Below are positions 40,034-48,877 of a stretch of DNA of 64,000 nt, in pieces; position 1 is the stretch's first letter; each line of letters begins with the position of its first letter. The notes under the pieces are model-generated. The model saw only the letters and a program-made list of their open reading frames with translations. It searched no databases and was not told the origin of the DNA. The DNA comes from Terracoccus sp. 273MFTsu3.1 (lineage in GTDB: Bacteria > Actinomycetota > Actinomycetes > Actinomycetales > Dermatophilaceae), in the NCBI RefSeq assembly GCF_000383675.1, contig NZ_KB911823.1, positions 249,095 through 313,094 of the forward strand, written 5' to 3'. Position numbers and translations under genes: made by a program.

Positions 40034-40833
40034 CGACGCCCCTTGCGCCGTGGGCCACCTCCGCGTGCCGCGCCCTTGCGCCCCGTCTGCTGACCCCGTC
40101 GGGACCCGGCACCATGGGATCGACCTCCCGAGGTCTTGGCGCCCGTGGAGGACGAGGCGGCTCTCGCCCTGGGATCCTTCTCGCGCGGCGCGTCCGGACC
40201 GGCCGACGAGGGCACGTCTGACGACCCGCCGCGCGTGCTGCGTTCGGTGCGGCCACGCACGATGCCGATGAAGTCCTCGATGCGCGGGTCGTCGTCATCG
40301 ACCCGCCACGCGAGGCCGACCCGTGACGCCGGGACACCGGTCACCGGCCGGTGGACGACGTCCTTGCGGTGGTGCAGGCGGGCGACCGACATCGGTACCA
40401 CGACGATGCCGGAGCCGGTGGCCACCACGGACACCGCCTGCTTCGTCGTCATCGGTGGCATGGCCTCGGCCCGGTCGCGAGACTCCGGCGTCGCGACCGC
40501 CACCCACTCTGGCACGAGCGCCGGGTCCTGCATGAGGACCTCCTCGCCGAGGTCGGCGACGTCGACCTCGTCGAAGGCCGCGAAGAGGTGATCCTTGGCC
40601 ACGACGACGACCGGGACCTCCTCGTAGAGGGGGATGACGTGAAGACCGTCGCGGTCGACCGGCAGTCTCAGGAGCACCATCGACGACACGCCACCGCGCA
40701 GGTGGGCGAGGGCATCGGCATCCTCGACGGGCACCACCTCGAGAGGCGAGTCCGGCAGGCGCTGGCCCCACACGCGCAGCCACTTGTCCGGCGTCACGCC
40801 GGGCACGAACTCGACGCGGAACGGATCCGTCAT
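40030..40833 (-). CDS. LysR-type ligand-binding domain protein without helix-turn-helix
   Basis: 267 residues. Residues 1-195 match a LysR substrate-binding domain (DPFRVEFVPGVTPDKWLRVW, LGEEVLMQDP, GSGIVVVPMSVARLHH) but the 60-residue N-terminal DNA-binding domain is absent. The last 70 residues are Ser/Arg/Gly-rich and end RKGRR, a possible nonspecific nucleic-acid-binding tail. ATG at 40833; TAGCCT (40868-40873) is the likely -10, with AAGG before the start. Divergent from a DUF5997 gene. Confidence 0.82.
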   Translation of the reverse strand: MTDPFRVEFVPGVTPDKWLRVWGQRLPDSPLEVVPVEDADALAHLRGGVSSMVLLRLPVDRDGLHVIPLYEEVPVVVVAKDHLFAAFDEVDVADLGEEVLMQDPALVPEWVAVATPESRDRAEAMPPMTTKQAVSVVATGSGIVVVPMSVARLHHRKDVVHRPVTGVPASRVGLAWRVDDDDPRIEDFIGIVRGRTERSTRGGSSDVPSSAGPDAPREKDPRARAASSSTGAKTSGGRSHGAGSRRGQQTGRKGAARGGGPRRKGRR

Positions 40834-41000
40834 GGTGGGCCTTCGCGGTCGGGGCTGGTCGCTCCCGAGGCTAGTCCACGGCGCCCGGTGGCCCGACAGG
40901 CGCAGGGACGCCCTGCCACATCCGTGGCGGGGCACAGGAGTTGGGGCGGGTCGGCCGACGGGCGGGCAGGCGAGGTCGGGCGACGCCCTAGGCTGGACCC

Positions 41001-41378
41001 ATGCCCACGCCGAAGCCGCAGACCATGAAGCCCCAGACGGCCGCGAAGAAGCTCGGCGTCCTCCTGTCCGAGACCCCCGCCGAGTTCCGCGAGGGCGTGG
41101 TCAGCCGCACCGAGCTCAACGCGCTGCAGGCCGAGCCGCCGGAGTGGCTCGCGACGCTGCGCCGCAACGGACCCCACACCCGCCAGGAGACGGCCCGTCG
41201 CCTCGGCATCTCCAACTCCGGCCTCGCCCGCGGAGGAGTCGGAGAGCACCTGACGACCGACGAGATCAAGGCCGTGCTCGACGAGATGCCGGCCTGGCTC
41301 GTGGCCGAACGCGAGATCTTCGCGCAGGTCCGCGCCGAGGACGCGCGGCTCAAGGCACGCGACACCGGACGTCCCTGA
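41001..41378 (+). CDS. DUF5997 family protein, helix-turn-helix-like
   Basis: 125 residues, small basic N-terminus then QTAAKKLGVLLSETPAEF. The segment TRQETARRLGISNSGLARGG (about residues 58-77) reads like a DNA-binding helix-turn-helix. Family function unknown. It is divergent from the LysR-type ligand domain, a pairing I recognise in actinobacteria. ATG six bases after TAGGCT (40989-40994): leaderless. Confidence 0.75.
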   Translation: MPTPKPQTMKPQTAAKKLGVLLSETPAEFREGVVSRTELNALQAEPPEWLATLRRNGPHTRQETARRLGISNSGLARGGVGEHLTTDEIKAVLDEMPAWLVAEREIFAQVRAEDARLKARDTGRP

Positions 41379-41382
41379 TCCC

Positions 41383-41853
41383 ATGGGCGAGACGGTCCGG
41401 ACCTTCCGCACCACCCTCGAGGCCACGGGCGGCAACAACGTGGGCATCGTGGTCCCTGACGACGTCGTGGCGGCCTTCGCTCGCGGCAAGCGGGTGCCGG
41501 TCTGCGTGACCGTCGACGGCGCCTACACCTACCGGACCTCGATCGCCTCCATGGGCGGTCGTTTCCTCGTGTCCTTCAACGCCGAGACGCGGGCCGCGAC
41601 CGGACGTGGCGCCGGCGACGAGGTCGAGGTCCGGCTCGCGGTCGACGACGCACCGCGCGAGGTCGACGTGCCCCCGGCGCTTCGTGCGGTCCTCGACGCC
41701 GACCCTGCTCTCACGGCCGCCTGGACGGCCCTGTCCGCCAGCAAGCAGAAGGCGCATGCGCTCGCCGTGTCCTCGGCCAGGACGGACGAGACCCGTCAGC
41801 GCCGACTGTCCCTGGTGGTCGAGTCCCTCCGGGACGGTGCCGGCCGACCCTAG
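41383..41853 (+). CDS. DUF1905 / YdeI-like (OmdA) protein
   Basis: 156 residues. N-terminal DUF1905 barrel (TFRTTLEATGGNNVGIVVPDD, VCVTVDGAYTYRTSIA) and C-terminal YdeI/OmdA helical segment (AWTALSASKQKAHALAVSSARTDETR). Function unknown. Four bases after DUF5997, so probably cotranscribed. Its TAG stop overlaps the stop of the convergent sigma gene within a CTAG palindrome. Confidence 0.82.
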   Translation: MGETVRTFRTTLEATGGNNVGIVVPDDVVAAFARGKRVPVCVTVDGAYTYRTSIASMGGRFLVSFNAETRAATGRGAGDEVEVRLAVDDAPREVDVPPALRAVLDADPALTAAWTALSASKQKAHALAVSSARTDETRQRRLSLVVESLRDGAGRP

Positions 41854-43082
41854 GCCAGCTCGTCGCGACGACGCCTGAGGTAGGCCGACTCGGCCGTGTT
41901 GCCCGCCAGCTCGATGGCCCGCGCGTACGCCTTCCGCGCCTCCTCGTCGCGACCTGATCGGCGCAGCAGGTCGGCCCGGACCGCGTGGTACGCGTGATAG
42001 CCCGTCAACGGATCCCCGAGAGGTTCGACGACCGCCAGCGCCACCTCCGGGCCGTCCAGCTCGGCGAGCGCGACGGCACGGTTGAGAGCGACGACGGGCG
42101 AGGGCTCCAGGCGGTACAGCTGGTCATACAGGGCGACGACCTGTGACCAGTCGGTGTCGTCCATGGTGCGGGCAGCGGTGTGCACGGCGTTGATGGCGGC
42201 CATGACCTGGTAGCGACCCGGGGCGGTGCCCGTCTCGAGCCGCTCACGCACCAGGCGGTGGCCCTCGGCGACCAGAGACCGGTCCCAGAGGCTGCGGTCC
42301 TGCTCGTCGAGGGGGACCAGCTCGCCGCCCGGTGAGACCCGGGCACTCCGGCGGGCGTCGGTGAGCAGCATCAGGGCGAGGAGGCCGGCCACCTCGCCGT
42401 CGTCCGGCAGGAGGTCGCGAAGCATCCGGGCGAGCCGGATCGCCTCGCCGGTGAGGTCCTGACGGATCGGATCGGTGTCCGCACCGGAGCTGAGGTAGCC
42501 CTCGTTGAAGACGAGGAAGAGCACGGCGAGCACTCCTGAGACCCGAGCCGGCAGGTCCTCCGCAGTCGGCACGCGGTAGGGGATGCGCGCGGCCGCGATC
42601 TTGGTCTTGGCGCGGGTGAGGCGCCGAGCCATCGCGGACTCCTGCACGAAGAAGGCCCTCGAGATCTCGGACACGGTCAGGCCACCGACCATCCGCAGCG
42701 TCAGGGCGACCCGCGCCTCCATCGCGAGTGCGGGGTGGCAGCACGTGAAGACGAGTCGGAGCCGGTCGTCGTCGAGGACACCGAGCGGCTCGGCCTCGTG
42801 GTCCCCGTGCACCATGGCTGCCTCCTGATGCTTGTGGTCGCGCTTGCTCTCGCGCCGCAACCGGTCGATCGCCTTGCGGTTGGCGGTCGTCGTCAGCCAC
42901 GCGCCGGGGTTCGGGGGTATGCCCTCGGCGGGCCACCGCTCGACGGCGGTCGCGAACGCCTCGGCAGCGGCGTCCTCGGCGAGGCCGAGATCACCGAACC
43001 TCCGGGTCAGGGAGGCGACGACCCGGGCCCACTCGTCGTGGTGGGCCCGGGAGAGCTCGTCGCGGACGTCGGGTGGGCTCAC
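41850..43082 (-). CDS. ECF sigma factor with C-terminal extension (ECF42-like, DUF6596)
   Basis: 410 residues: region 2 (RFGDLGLAEDAAAEAFATAVERWP, NPGAWLTTTANRKAIDRLRR), region 4 (LTVSEISRAFFVQESAMARRLTRAK), then a long TPR-like extension (VVALNRAVALAELDG onward). Such sigma factors pair with DGPF/YCII proteins, and one lies directly upstream, overlapping as GTGA. No anti-sigma factor is visible; control is thought to lie in the extension. Confidence 0.9.
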   Translation of the reverse strand: MSPPDVRDELSRAHHDEWARVVASLTRRFGDLGLAEDAAAEAFATAVERWPAEGIPPNPGAWLTTTANRKAIDRLRRESKRDHKHQEAAMVHGDHEAEPLGVLDDDRLRLVFTCCHPALAMEARVALTLRMVGGLTVSEISRAFFVQESAMARRLTRAKTKIAAARIPYRVPTAEDLPARVSGVLAVLFLVFNEGYLSSGADTDPIRQDLTGEAIRLARMLRDLLPDDGEVAGLLALMLLTDARRSARVSPGGELVPLDEQDRSLWDRSLVAEGHRLVRERLETGTAPGRYQVMAAINAVHTAARTMDDTDWSQVVALYDQLYRLEPSPVVALNRAVALAELDGPEVALAVVEPLGDPLTGYHAYHAVRADLLRRSGRDEEARKAYARAIELAGNTAESAYLRRRRDELA

Positions 43083-43402
43083 AGGAACGGACGCACCTCG
43101 ATCTTGCGGTTGCACGCCCTGGACCCCTCGGCGGCGAGCCTGAGCACCACGTCGAGGTCGGGTGCCTCGAGGATCCAGAAGCCGGCGAGGTACTCCTTCG
43201 ACTCGACGAAGGGGCCGTCGGTGAAGACTGCCTCGCTCCCTCGGTTGTCGACGACCGTCGCGGGGTCCGGGGAGCCGAGGCCCCCGGCGAAGACCCAGTA
43301 GCCCTCGGACCGGAGGCGGTCGTTGAAGGCGTCCACTGCGGCCTCCTCGGTGGCGGTCTCGGGGCCGGTGCCGTCGTCGATCACGGATACGAGGTACTGC
43401 AT
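43079..43402 (-). CDS. YCII/DGPF-domain protein, partner of the ECF sigma factor
   Basis: 107 residues: MQYLVSVIDDG start and the family signature DGPFVESKEYLAGFWILEAP. Genes of this type accompany ECF42 sigma factors, in an operon as here; biochemical role unknown. AGGAG lies about ten bases before the ATG. Confidence 0.88.
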   Translation of the reverse strand: MQYLVSVIDDGTGPETATEEAAVDAFNDRLRSEGYWVFAGGLGSPDPATVVDNRGSEAVFTDGPFVESKEYLAGFWILEAPDLDVVLRLAAEGSRACNRKIEVRPFL

Positions 43403-43532
43403 GTCGGGTCATCTCCTGTGCCTCGGGCTGCCCCTCGCGGGCTGGCTCTCACCTCTGCTACGAACACCGCGGTCCCGATCGGACAGTGCGGGCGGGACTG
43501 ATTCTGCTGGGTGGTCTGACCCGGTGCCGATC

Positions 43533-44885
43533 TCAGCGATGCTGGGCCGTCCAGGCCCCCGCGCTCGCCGCCTCGGCGATGAGGTCGGCGACCTCGGCGT
43601 GGTTCTCGCGCACGAGGCCGGTCGTCACGCGGATGTGCCCCTCGGGACCGGCGACGTGTTCGACCGAGAACGGTGACCCCGGCGTCACCCCGATGCCCTG
43701 GCTCGCGAGACGGAGCACTGCTGCGGCCTCGTCGCGCACGGGCACCCAGATGTTGAGCCCGTCGGTGCCGGGTACCTCGATGCCGTGCTCCGCGAGTCGA
43801 CCGACGACGAGCTCCCGGCGGCGGGCGTACTCCGCGCCGGCCGACGCGATCCCACGGGCGCAGCCTTCGTCGCGCAGCAGGCCGGCGAGCACCCGCTGGA
43901 GCAGTCGGCTCGTCCAGCCCTGCCCGATGGCCCGTGCGTGCCGCACCGGCGCGAGCAGCGCATCCGGACCGCTCATGGCGGCGATCCGCAGGTCCGGTCC
44001 GTGCGACTTGCTGAAGCTGCGGATGTGCAGCACCTGGTCGGGGACCCAACGGCCGAGGCTGGTCGCGGCCGACGTCGAGATCGGGCCGCTCGAGTCGTCC
44101 TCGATGACGATGCAGTCGCGTCCCTCGAGCAGCGCAGCGAGTCGTCGGGCCCGGGTGGGTGACATGGACACCCCGGTCGGGTTCTGTCCTCGAGGCTGGA
44201 TGACGACCGCTGCGGGTCGGCGCGGCAACAGGGCCTCCACGGCGTCCAGGTCGAGGCCCGTCTCGTCGAGCGGCACCCCGACGACCGCGACGCCCCGGTC
44301 CTCGAGCAGGTCGAGCAGGGGAGGGAACCCGGGGTTCTCGACGAGCACGAGGTCGCCCGGGCGCAGCAGCGCCCGGGTGACGAGGTCGAGCGCGTCCATC
44401 GCGCCGTCGACGACGAGGAGGTCGTCGGCGGCATACGGCCAGTCGCGGGTCAGCACGTCCCGGAGCTCGTCGAGCACGGGGTCGTCGAGGTAGCTGCTCG
44501 GCGTCGTCGGGTCGGTCAGGGCGGACAGCACCGGCACGAGCGGGGGCAGCAGGGCGCTGTCGGGGATGCCGGTCGACAGGTCGAGGCTCACCGGGGACTC
44601 GTGCCGCAGCGCCCGGGCGTAGCGCTCGCCGCCCCGGGCCGTCGGCGCCACGGTCGTTCCCCGGCGACCGTCCGAGCGGATGGTCCCCGACCGGGCGAGC
44701 AGCTGCCAGGCCGCGCTCACGGTGGTCGGCGACATCATCAGCTCCTCCGCGACCCGTCGGATCGGTGGCAGCTGGTCCCCGGGCACGAGGGTGGCGTCCC
44801 GGATCGCCCGGGAGACGGCCTGGGCCAGGCCCTTGGCGGTCGGGGCGTCGAGGCGCTCCTCGATGGAGGAGATGACGGCGCGCAT
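43533..44885 (-). CDS. MocR-type regulator (GntR domain fused to aminotransferase)
   Basis: 450 residues: N-terminal winged helix (PPIRRVAEELMMSPTTVSAAWQLL) and a class I aminotransferase domain with the PLP lysine in IRSFSKSHGPDLR. MocR proteins sense amines or amino acids through PLP and often activate neighbouring catabolic genes while repressing themselves. Divergent from mmsA across 60 bases, so it very likely controls mmsA and the aminotransferase. ATG six bases after TATGTT. Confidence 0.9.
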   Translation of the reverse strand: MRAVISSIEERLDAPTAKGLAQAVSRAIRDATLVPGDQLPPIRRVAEELMMSPTTVSAAWQLLARSGTIRSDGRRGTTVAPTARGGERYARALRHESPVSLDLSTGIPDSALLPPLVPVLSALTDPTTPSSYLDDPVLDELRDVLTRDWPYAADDLLVVDGAMDALDLVTRALLRPGDLVLVENPGFPPLLDLLEDRGVAVVGVPLDETGLDLDAVEALLPRRPAAVVIQPRGQNPTGVSMSPTRARRLAALLEGRDCIVIEDDSSGPISTSAATSLGRWVPDQVLHIRSFSKSHGPDLRIAAMSGPDALLAPVRHARAIGQGWTSRLLQRVLAGLLRDEGCARGIASAGAEYARRRELVVGRLAEHGIEVPGTDGLNIWVPVRDEAAAVLRLASQGIGVTPGSPFSVEHVAGPEGHIRVTTGLVRENHAEVADLIAEAASAGAWTAQHR

Positions 44886-44891
44886 GTTCGT

Positions 44892-44938
44892 AACATAGCA
44901 ATCGATGCTTTGTACGGGGTAGTGGTGGCACGTAACGT
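44892..44938. promoter_or_regulatory. Divergent mocR / mmsA promoters
   Basis: Minus-strand TATGTT (44892-44897) lies six bases before the mocR ATG; plus-strand TAACGT (44933-44938) lies seven bases before the mmsA ATG. The 35 bases between, unusually AT-containing for this genome (gcaatcgatgctttgtac), are where MocR should bind. Confidence 0.55.
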
Positions 44939-44945
44939 GAGATGC

Positions 44946-46448
44946 ATGCAGACCCCCTCCGTGACGTCCATCGACCACTGGATCTCCGGCGCCCGCGTGC
45001 CCGGCACCTCCGGCCGCACCGCCCCCGTCCACGACCCCGCGACGGGGCGCCAGACCGGTGAGATCGCGCTGGCGTCGGCGGCCGAGGTCGACGCCGCGGT
45101 CAAGACCGCCGTGGCGGCCGGACGCGACTGGCGCACGAGCTCGCTGTCGCGCAGGGCCGCCGTGCTCTTCGCCTTCCGCGAGCTGCTGCACACGCGCACC
45201 GACGAGCTGGCCGCGGTCGTCACCGCCGAGCACGGCAAGGTGCTCTCCGACGCGGTCGGCGAGATCGCCCGCGGCCTCGAGAACGTCGAGTTCGCCACCG
45301 GTGTGCCCCAGCTGCTCAAGGGCGGGTTCTCCGAGCAGGCGGCGAGCGGCGTCGACGTCTACAGCATCCGCCAGCCGCTCGGTGTCGTGGCTGGCGTCAC
45401 GCCCTTCAACTTCCCCGTCATGGTGCCGCTGTGGATGTGCGCCAACGCCATCGCGTGCGGCAACAGCTTCGTGCTCAAACCCAGCGAGAAGGACCCCTCG
45501 GCCGCGCTCTTCCTCGCCGAGCTCTGGAAGGAGGCCGGGCTGCCCGACGGCGTCTTCACCGTCGTGCACGGTGACAAGGAGGCCGTCGACGCACTCCTCG
45601 ACCACGACGACATCGCGGCCGTCAGCTTCGTCGGCTCGACCCCCATCGCGAAGTACATCTACGAGCGCGGCACCGCCAACGGCAAGCGCGTCCAGGCCCT
45701 GGGCGGCGCGAAGAACCACGCGCTCGTGCTGCCCGACGCCGACATCGACATGGCCGCCGACGCCATCGTCTCGGCGGCGTACGGAGCCGCGGGCGAGCGG
45801 TGCATGGCACTGTCCGTCGCGGTCGCCGTCGGCGACGTGGGCGACGACCTCGTCTCGGCGATCTCGTCGCGCCTGCCCCGCCTCACGGTCGGGCCCGGGG
45901 CCGCCGAGGGCACCGACATGGGACCGCTCATCACGCGGGAGCACCGCGACAAGGTCGCCGACTACGTGGCGGCCGGCGCCGAGGCCGGCGCCACGGTCGT
46001 CGTCGACGGACGCGACCAGGACGTCCCGGAGGACGGCTTCTTCCTCGGCATGACGCTCCTCGACGACGTGACGCCGGACATGACCGTCTACCGCGACGAG
46101 ATCTTCGGTCCGGTCCTGTCGGTGGTGCGTGTCGAGACCTACGACGAGGGGCTCGCCCTCATCAACCGCAATCCGTACGCCAACGGCACCGCGATCTTCA
46201 CCCGTGACGGTGGGGCCGCGCGCCGCTTCCAGAACGAGGTCGAGGTCGGCATGGTCGGCATCAACGTGCCGATCCCCGTCCCGGTCGCGTACTACTCCTT
46301 CGGCGGCTGGAAGGACTCGCTCTTCGGCGACACCCACATGTACGGCCCGGAAGGCATCAACTTCTACACCCGCGGCAAGGTCGTGACGCAGCGGTGGCCC
46401 GACCCGGCCACCTCGACCGTCGACCTCGGCTTCCCGCGCACCCGCTGA
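44946..46448 (+). CDS. mmsA: CoA-acylating methylmalonate-semialdehyde dehydrogenase
   Basis: Oxidises methylmalonate semialdehyde or malonate semialdehyde to propionyl- or acetyl-CoA with NAD+ and CoA. 500 residues. Aldehyde dehydrogenase pattern with AEHGK, FNFPVMVPLWM (typical of MmsA), and catalytic Cys in GAAGERCMALS. No general-base Glu motif, as expected for the CoA-acylating branch. ATG at 44946; the longer frame crosses mocR. Followed 16 bases later by the aminotransferase. Confidence 0.93.
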   Translation: MQTPSVTSIDHWISGARVPGTSGRTAPVHDPATGRQTGEIALASAAEVDAAVKTAVAAGRDWRTSSLSRRAAVLFAFRELLHTRTDELAAVVTAEHGKVLSDAVGEIARGLENVEFATGVPQLLKGGFSEQAASGVDVYSIRQPLGVVAGVTPFNFPVMVPLWMCANAIACGNSFVLKPSEKDPSAALFLAELWKEAGLPDGVFTVVHGDKEAVDALLDHDDIAAVSFVGSTPIAKYIYERGTANGKRVQALGGAKNHALVLPDADIDMAADAIVSAAYGAAGERCMALSVAVAVGDVGDDLVSAISSRLPRLTVGPGAAEGTDMGPLITREHRDKVADYVAAGAEAGATVVVDGRDQDVPEDGFFLGMTLLDDVTPDMTVYRDEIFGPVLSVVRVETYDEGLALINRNPYANGTAIFTRDGGAARRFQNEVEVGMVGINVPIPVPVAYYSFGGWKDSLFGDTHMYGPEGINFYTRGKVVTQRWPDPATSTVDLGFPRTR

Positions 46449-46464
46449 GAGAGAAGGACCACCC

Positions 46465-47847
46465 ATGACCGACCTCGACCAGCGCACCGTCATCGCCGAC
46501 CAGCTCGACGCGATGACGGAGCAGCAGGTGCGCACCCTCGACCGCGACCACGTCTTCCACTCGTGGTCGGCCCAGGGCCTCATCGACCCGCTGCCCATCG
46601 CCCGAGCCCAGGGCTCCTACTTCTGGGACTACGACGGCGTGCGATACCTCGACTTCAGCAGCCAGCTCGTCAACGTCAACATCGGCTACAACCACCCGAA
46701 GGTCGTCGCTGCGATCCAGGAGCAGGCGGCCCGCCTCGCGACGATCGCGCCGTCCTTCGCCAACGACGCCCGCAGCGAGGCAGCCCGGCTGATCACCGAG
46801 GTCGCGCCCGATGGGCTGTCCGCGGTCTTCTTCACCAACGGCGGGGCCGAGGCCAACGAGAACGCGATCCGGATGGCCCGGCTGCACACCGGCCGGCACA
46901 AGGTGCTCGCGACGTACCGCAGCTACCACGGAGCCACCGGTGGCTCCATCACCCTGACCGGCGACCCGCGGCGCTGGCCCTCGGAGCCCGGCCTGTCGGG
47001 GATCGTCCACTTCTGGGGGCCCTACGCCTATCGTTCGGCCTTCCACTCCGAGAGCGAGGAGCAGGAGCGCGACCGGGCGTTGTCGCACCTGCGCGACACG
47101 ATCATGGTCGAGGGCGGGCACACGATCGCCGCGATCATCCTCGAGACGGTCGTCGGCACCAACGGCATCCTCGTCCCGCCGGACGGCTACCTCCAGGGCG
47201 TCCGTGACCTCTGCGACGAGCACGGCATCATCCTCATCGCCGACGAGGTCATGGCCGGCTTCGGGCGGTGTGGCGAGTGGTTCGCCGTCGACCACTGGGG
47301 CATCCGGCCGGATCTCATCACCTTCGCCAAGGGGGTCAACTCCGGCTACGTCCCCCTCGGCGGCGTCGTCATCTCCGACGAGATCCGGGCCACCTTCGAC
47401 CAGCGCGCCTTCCCGGGCGGCCTGACCTACTCGGGTCACCCGCTCGCGTGCGCCTCGGCCGTCGCCTCGATCAACGCCTTCCGGGAGGAGGGCATCATCG
47501 AGAACGCCCGGAGCCTCGGCACCGACGTCATCGGCCCACGGCTGCGCGAGATCGCGTCGAAGCACCCCAGCGTCGGGGACGTGCGGGGTCTCGGCGTCTT
47601 CTGGGCCGTGGAGCTCGTGCGCGACCGCGAGACGCGGGAGCCGCTCGTGCCCTACAACGCCGCGGGTGAGGCGGCCGCGCCGATGGTGGCCTTCGCCGCG
47701 GCGTGCAAGGAGCGCGGGCTCTGGCCGTTCACCCACTTCAACCGCACCCACGTCGTGCCCCCGTGCACGACGACCCCGGCCGAGGTCGAGGAGGGGCTGG
47801 CAGTGCTCGACGAGGCCCTCGCCGTCGCCGACGAGTTCACCGTCTGA
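46465..47847 (+). CDS. Class III omega-amino acid:pyruvate aminotransferase
   Basis: 460 residues. PLP lysine in LITFAKGVNSGYVPLGG, IADEVMAGFGRCGEW, and NGGAEANENAIRMAR near residue 130. Produces a semialdehyde that MmsA can oxidise, so beta-alanine, 3-aminoisobutyrate or a related amine is the likely substrate. Ribosome-binding site GAGAGAAGGA before the ATG. Same operon as mmsA. Confidence 0.9.
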   Translation: MTDLDQRTVIADQLDAMTEQQVRTLDRDHVFHSWSAQGLIDPLPIARAQGSYFWDYDGVRYLDFSSQLVNVNIGYNHPKVVAAIQEQAARLATIAPSFANDARSEAARLITEVAPDGLSAVFFTNGGAEANENAIRMARLHTGRHKVLATYRSYHGATGGSITLTGDPRRWPSEPGLSGIVHFWGPYAYRSAFHSESEEQERDRALSHLRDTIMVEGGHTIAAIILETVVGTNGILVPPDGYLQGVRDLCDEHGIILIADEVMAGFGRCGEWFAVDHWGIRPDLITFAKGVNSGYVPLGGVVISDEIRATFDQRAFPGGLTYSGHPLACASAVASINAFREEGIIENARSLGTDVIGPRLREIASKHPSVGDVRGLGVFWAVELVRDRETREPLVPYNAAGEAAAPMVAFAAACKERGLWPFTHFNRTHVVPPCTTTPAEVEEGLAVLDEALAVADEFTV

Positions 47848-47880
47848 ACGCCCTGGCCTCCGGCCGGCGCCGAAGGCGTG

Positions 47881-47912
47881 CGTATGCCGCTGGGCGCGCC
47901 CGGCGGCACACG
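47881..47912. terminator. Hairpin between convergent aminotransferase and RecB-like genes
   Basis: Stem tgccgctggg (47885-47894) with cccggcggca (47899-47908), one G-T pair, 4-base loop; the outer bases also partly pair. Confidence 0.55.
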
Positions 47913-47932
47913 TGCTCGGGCGTCGAGCGGCG

Positions 47933-48772
47933 TCAGGCGTCGAGCTCGACGAGCCCCGTGACGGTGGGGTCGACGGCGCGCTGGGCGGCGTCCTCGGGCA
48001 ACGGCGGAGGAGTGCCACCCCACGCCGGGCACAGCGCGCGGTGGTCGCACCAGTCGCACAGCCGGCTCGGGCTCGGGCGCCAGTCACCCGTCGACGCGGC
48101 GCGCTCGATGGCCTGCCAGAGCGCCTTGACCTTGCGCTCGGTGCCGAGCAGGTCCTGCTCGTCGGGCTCGTAGGCGACGATCTCGCCGTTGCCGAGGTAG
48201 ACGAGCTGGAGTCGCTTGGGGATGACGCCGCGCTGGCGCCAGAGCACGAGCGCGTAGAACTTCATCTGGAACAGCGCCTTGGCCTCGAAGTGCTCCGAGG
48301 GCGACCGGCCCGTCTTGTAGTCGACGACGCGCATCGCACCGCCCGGGGCCACGTCGAGCCGGTCGACGTAGCCGCGCAGGACGAGCCCGTCGACCTCGGT
48401 CTCGACGTAGAGCTCGCGCTCGGCCGGCTCGAGCCGCGTCGGGTCCTCGAGACCGAACCACGTCTGGAGCAGGGTCGCAGCCCCCGCGAACCACTCGTCG
48501 GTGCGGCCGTCGTGCTCGGCGAGCAGGTCGAGCATCGCCGGCTCCTCCTCGGCGAGGCGCTCCCACTCCTGGGGGACGAGGCCCACCGCGGCGTCGATGG
48601 TGCGCTCGGTCGCGGGGAGGTCGAAGAGGCGCTCGAGGACGGCGTGGACGAGCGTGCCCCGGGCCGTCGCCTGCGTGGGCGCCGACGGGAGCTTGTCGAT
48701 GACCCGGAAGCGATAGAGCATCGGGCACGACATGAAGTCGGAGGCCCGACTCGGGGACAGCGCTGCAACCAT
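47933..48772 (-). CDS. RecB-family PD-(D/E)XK exonuclease with Fe-S cysteines
   Basis: 279 residues. Nuclease core with ARGTLVHAVLERLF, VVDYKTGRSP (D and K of the active site) and an iron-sulfur cluster set: one Cys in FMSCPMLYRF near the N-terminus and three in CDWCDHRALCP near the C-terminus, as in AddB/Cas4-type nucleases. Conserved near trmI and mpa in actinobacteria, so likely the Rv2119 equivalent. ATG six bases after TACAGT (48779-48784). Confidence 0.9.
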   Translation of the reverse strand: MVAALSPSRASDFMSCPMLYRFRVIDKLPSAPTQATARGTLVHAVLERLFDLPATERTIDAAVGLVPQEWERLAEEEPAMLDLLAEHDGRTDEWFAGAATLLQTWFGLEDPTRLEPAERELYVETEVDGLVLRGYVDRLDVAPGGAMRVVDYKTGRSPSEHFEAKALFQMKFYALVLWRQRGVIPKRLQLVYLGNGEIVAYEPDEQDLLGTERKVKALWQAIERAASTGDWRPSPSRLCDWCDHRALCPAWGGTPPPLPEDAAQRAVDPTVTGLVELDA

Positions 48773-48877
48773 GGTGCGACTGTATGCCGCGGGGCCGACA
48801 CCGCACGGTCGGCACCCACAGCCCACGCACGGGACCGGGACAGGGAGGCGGGCCGGGCAGGGCATAGGGTCGAGCCC

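Noticed and set aside
40030-40833. LysR gene truncated by mutation, with a lost DNA-binding domain remnant upstream
   Set aside because: The upstream DNA has a clean promoter and ribosome-binding site and no helix-turn-helix remnant in any frame; the short form appears to be native.
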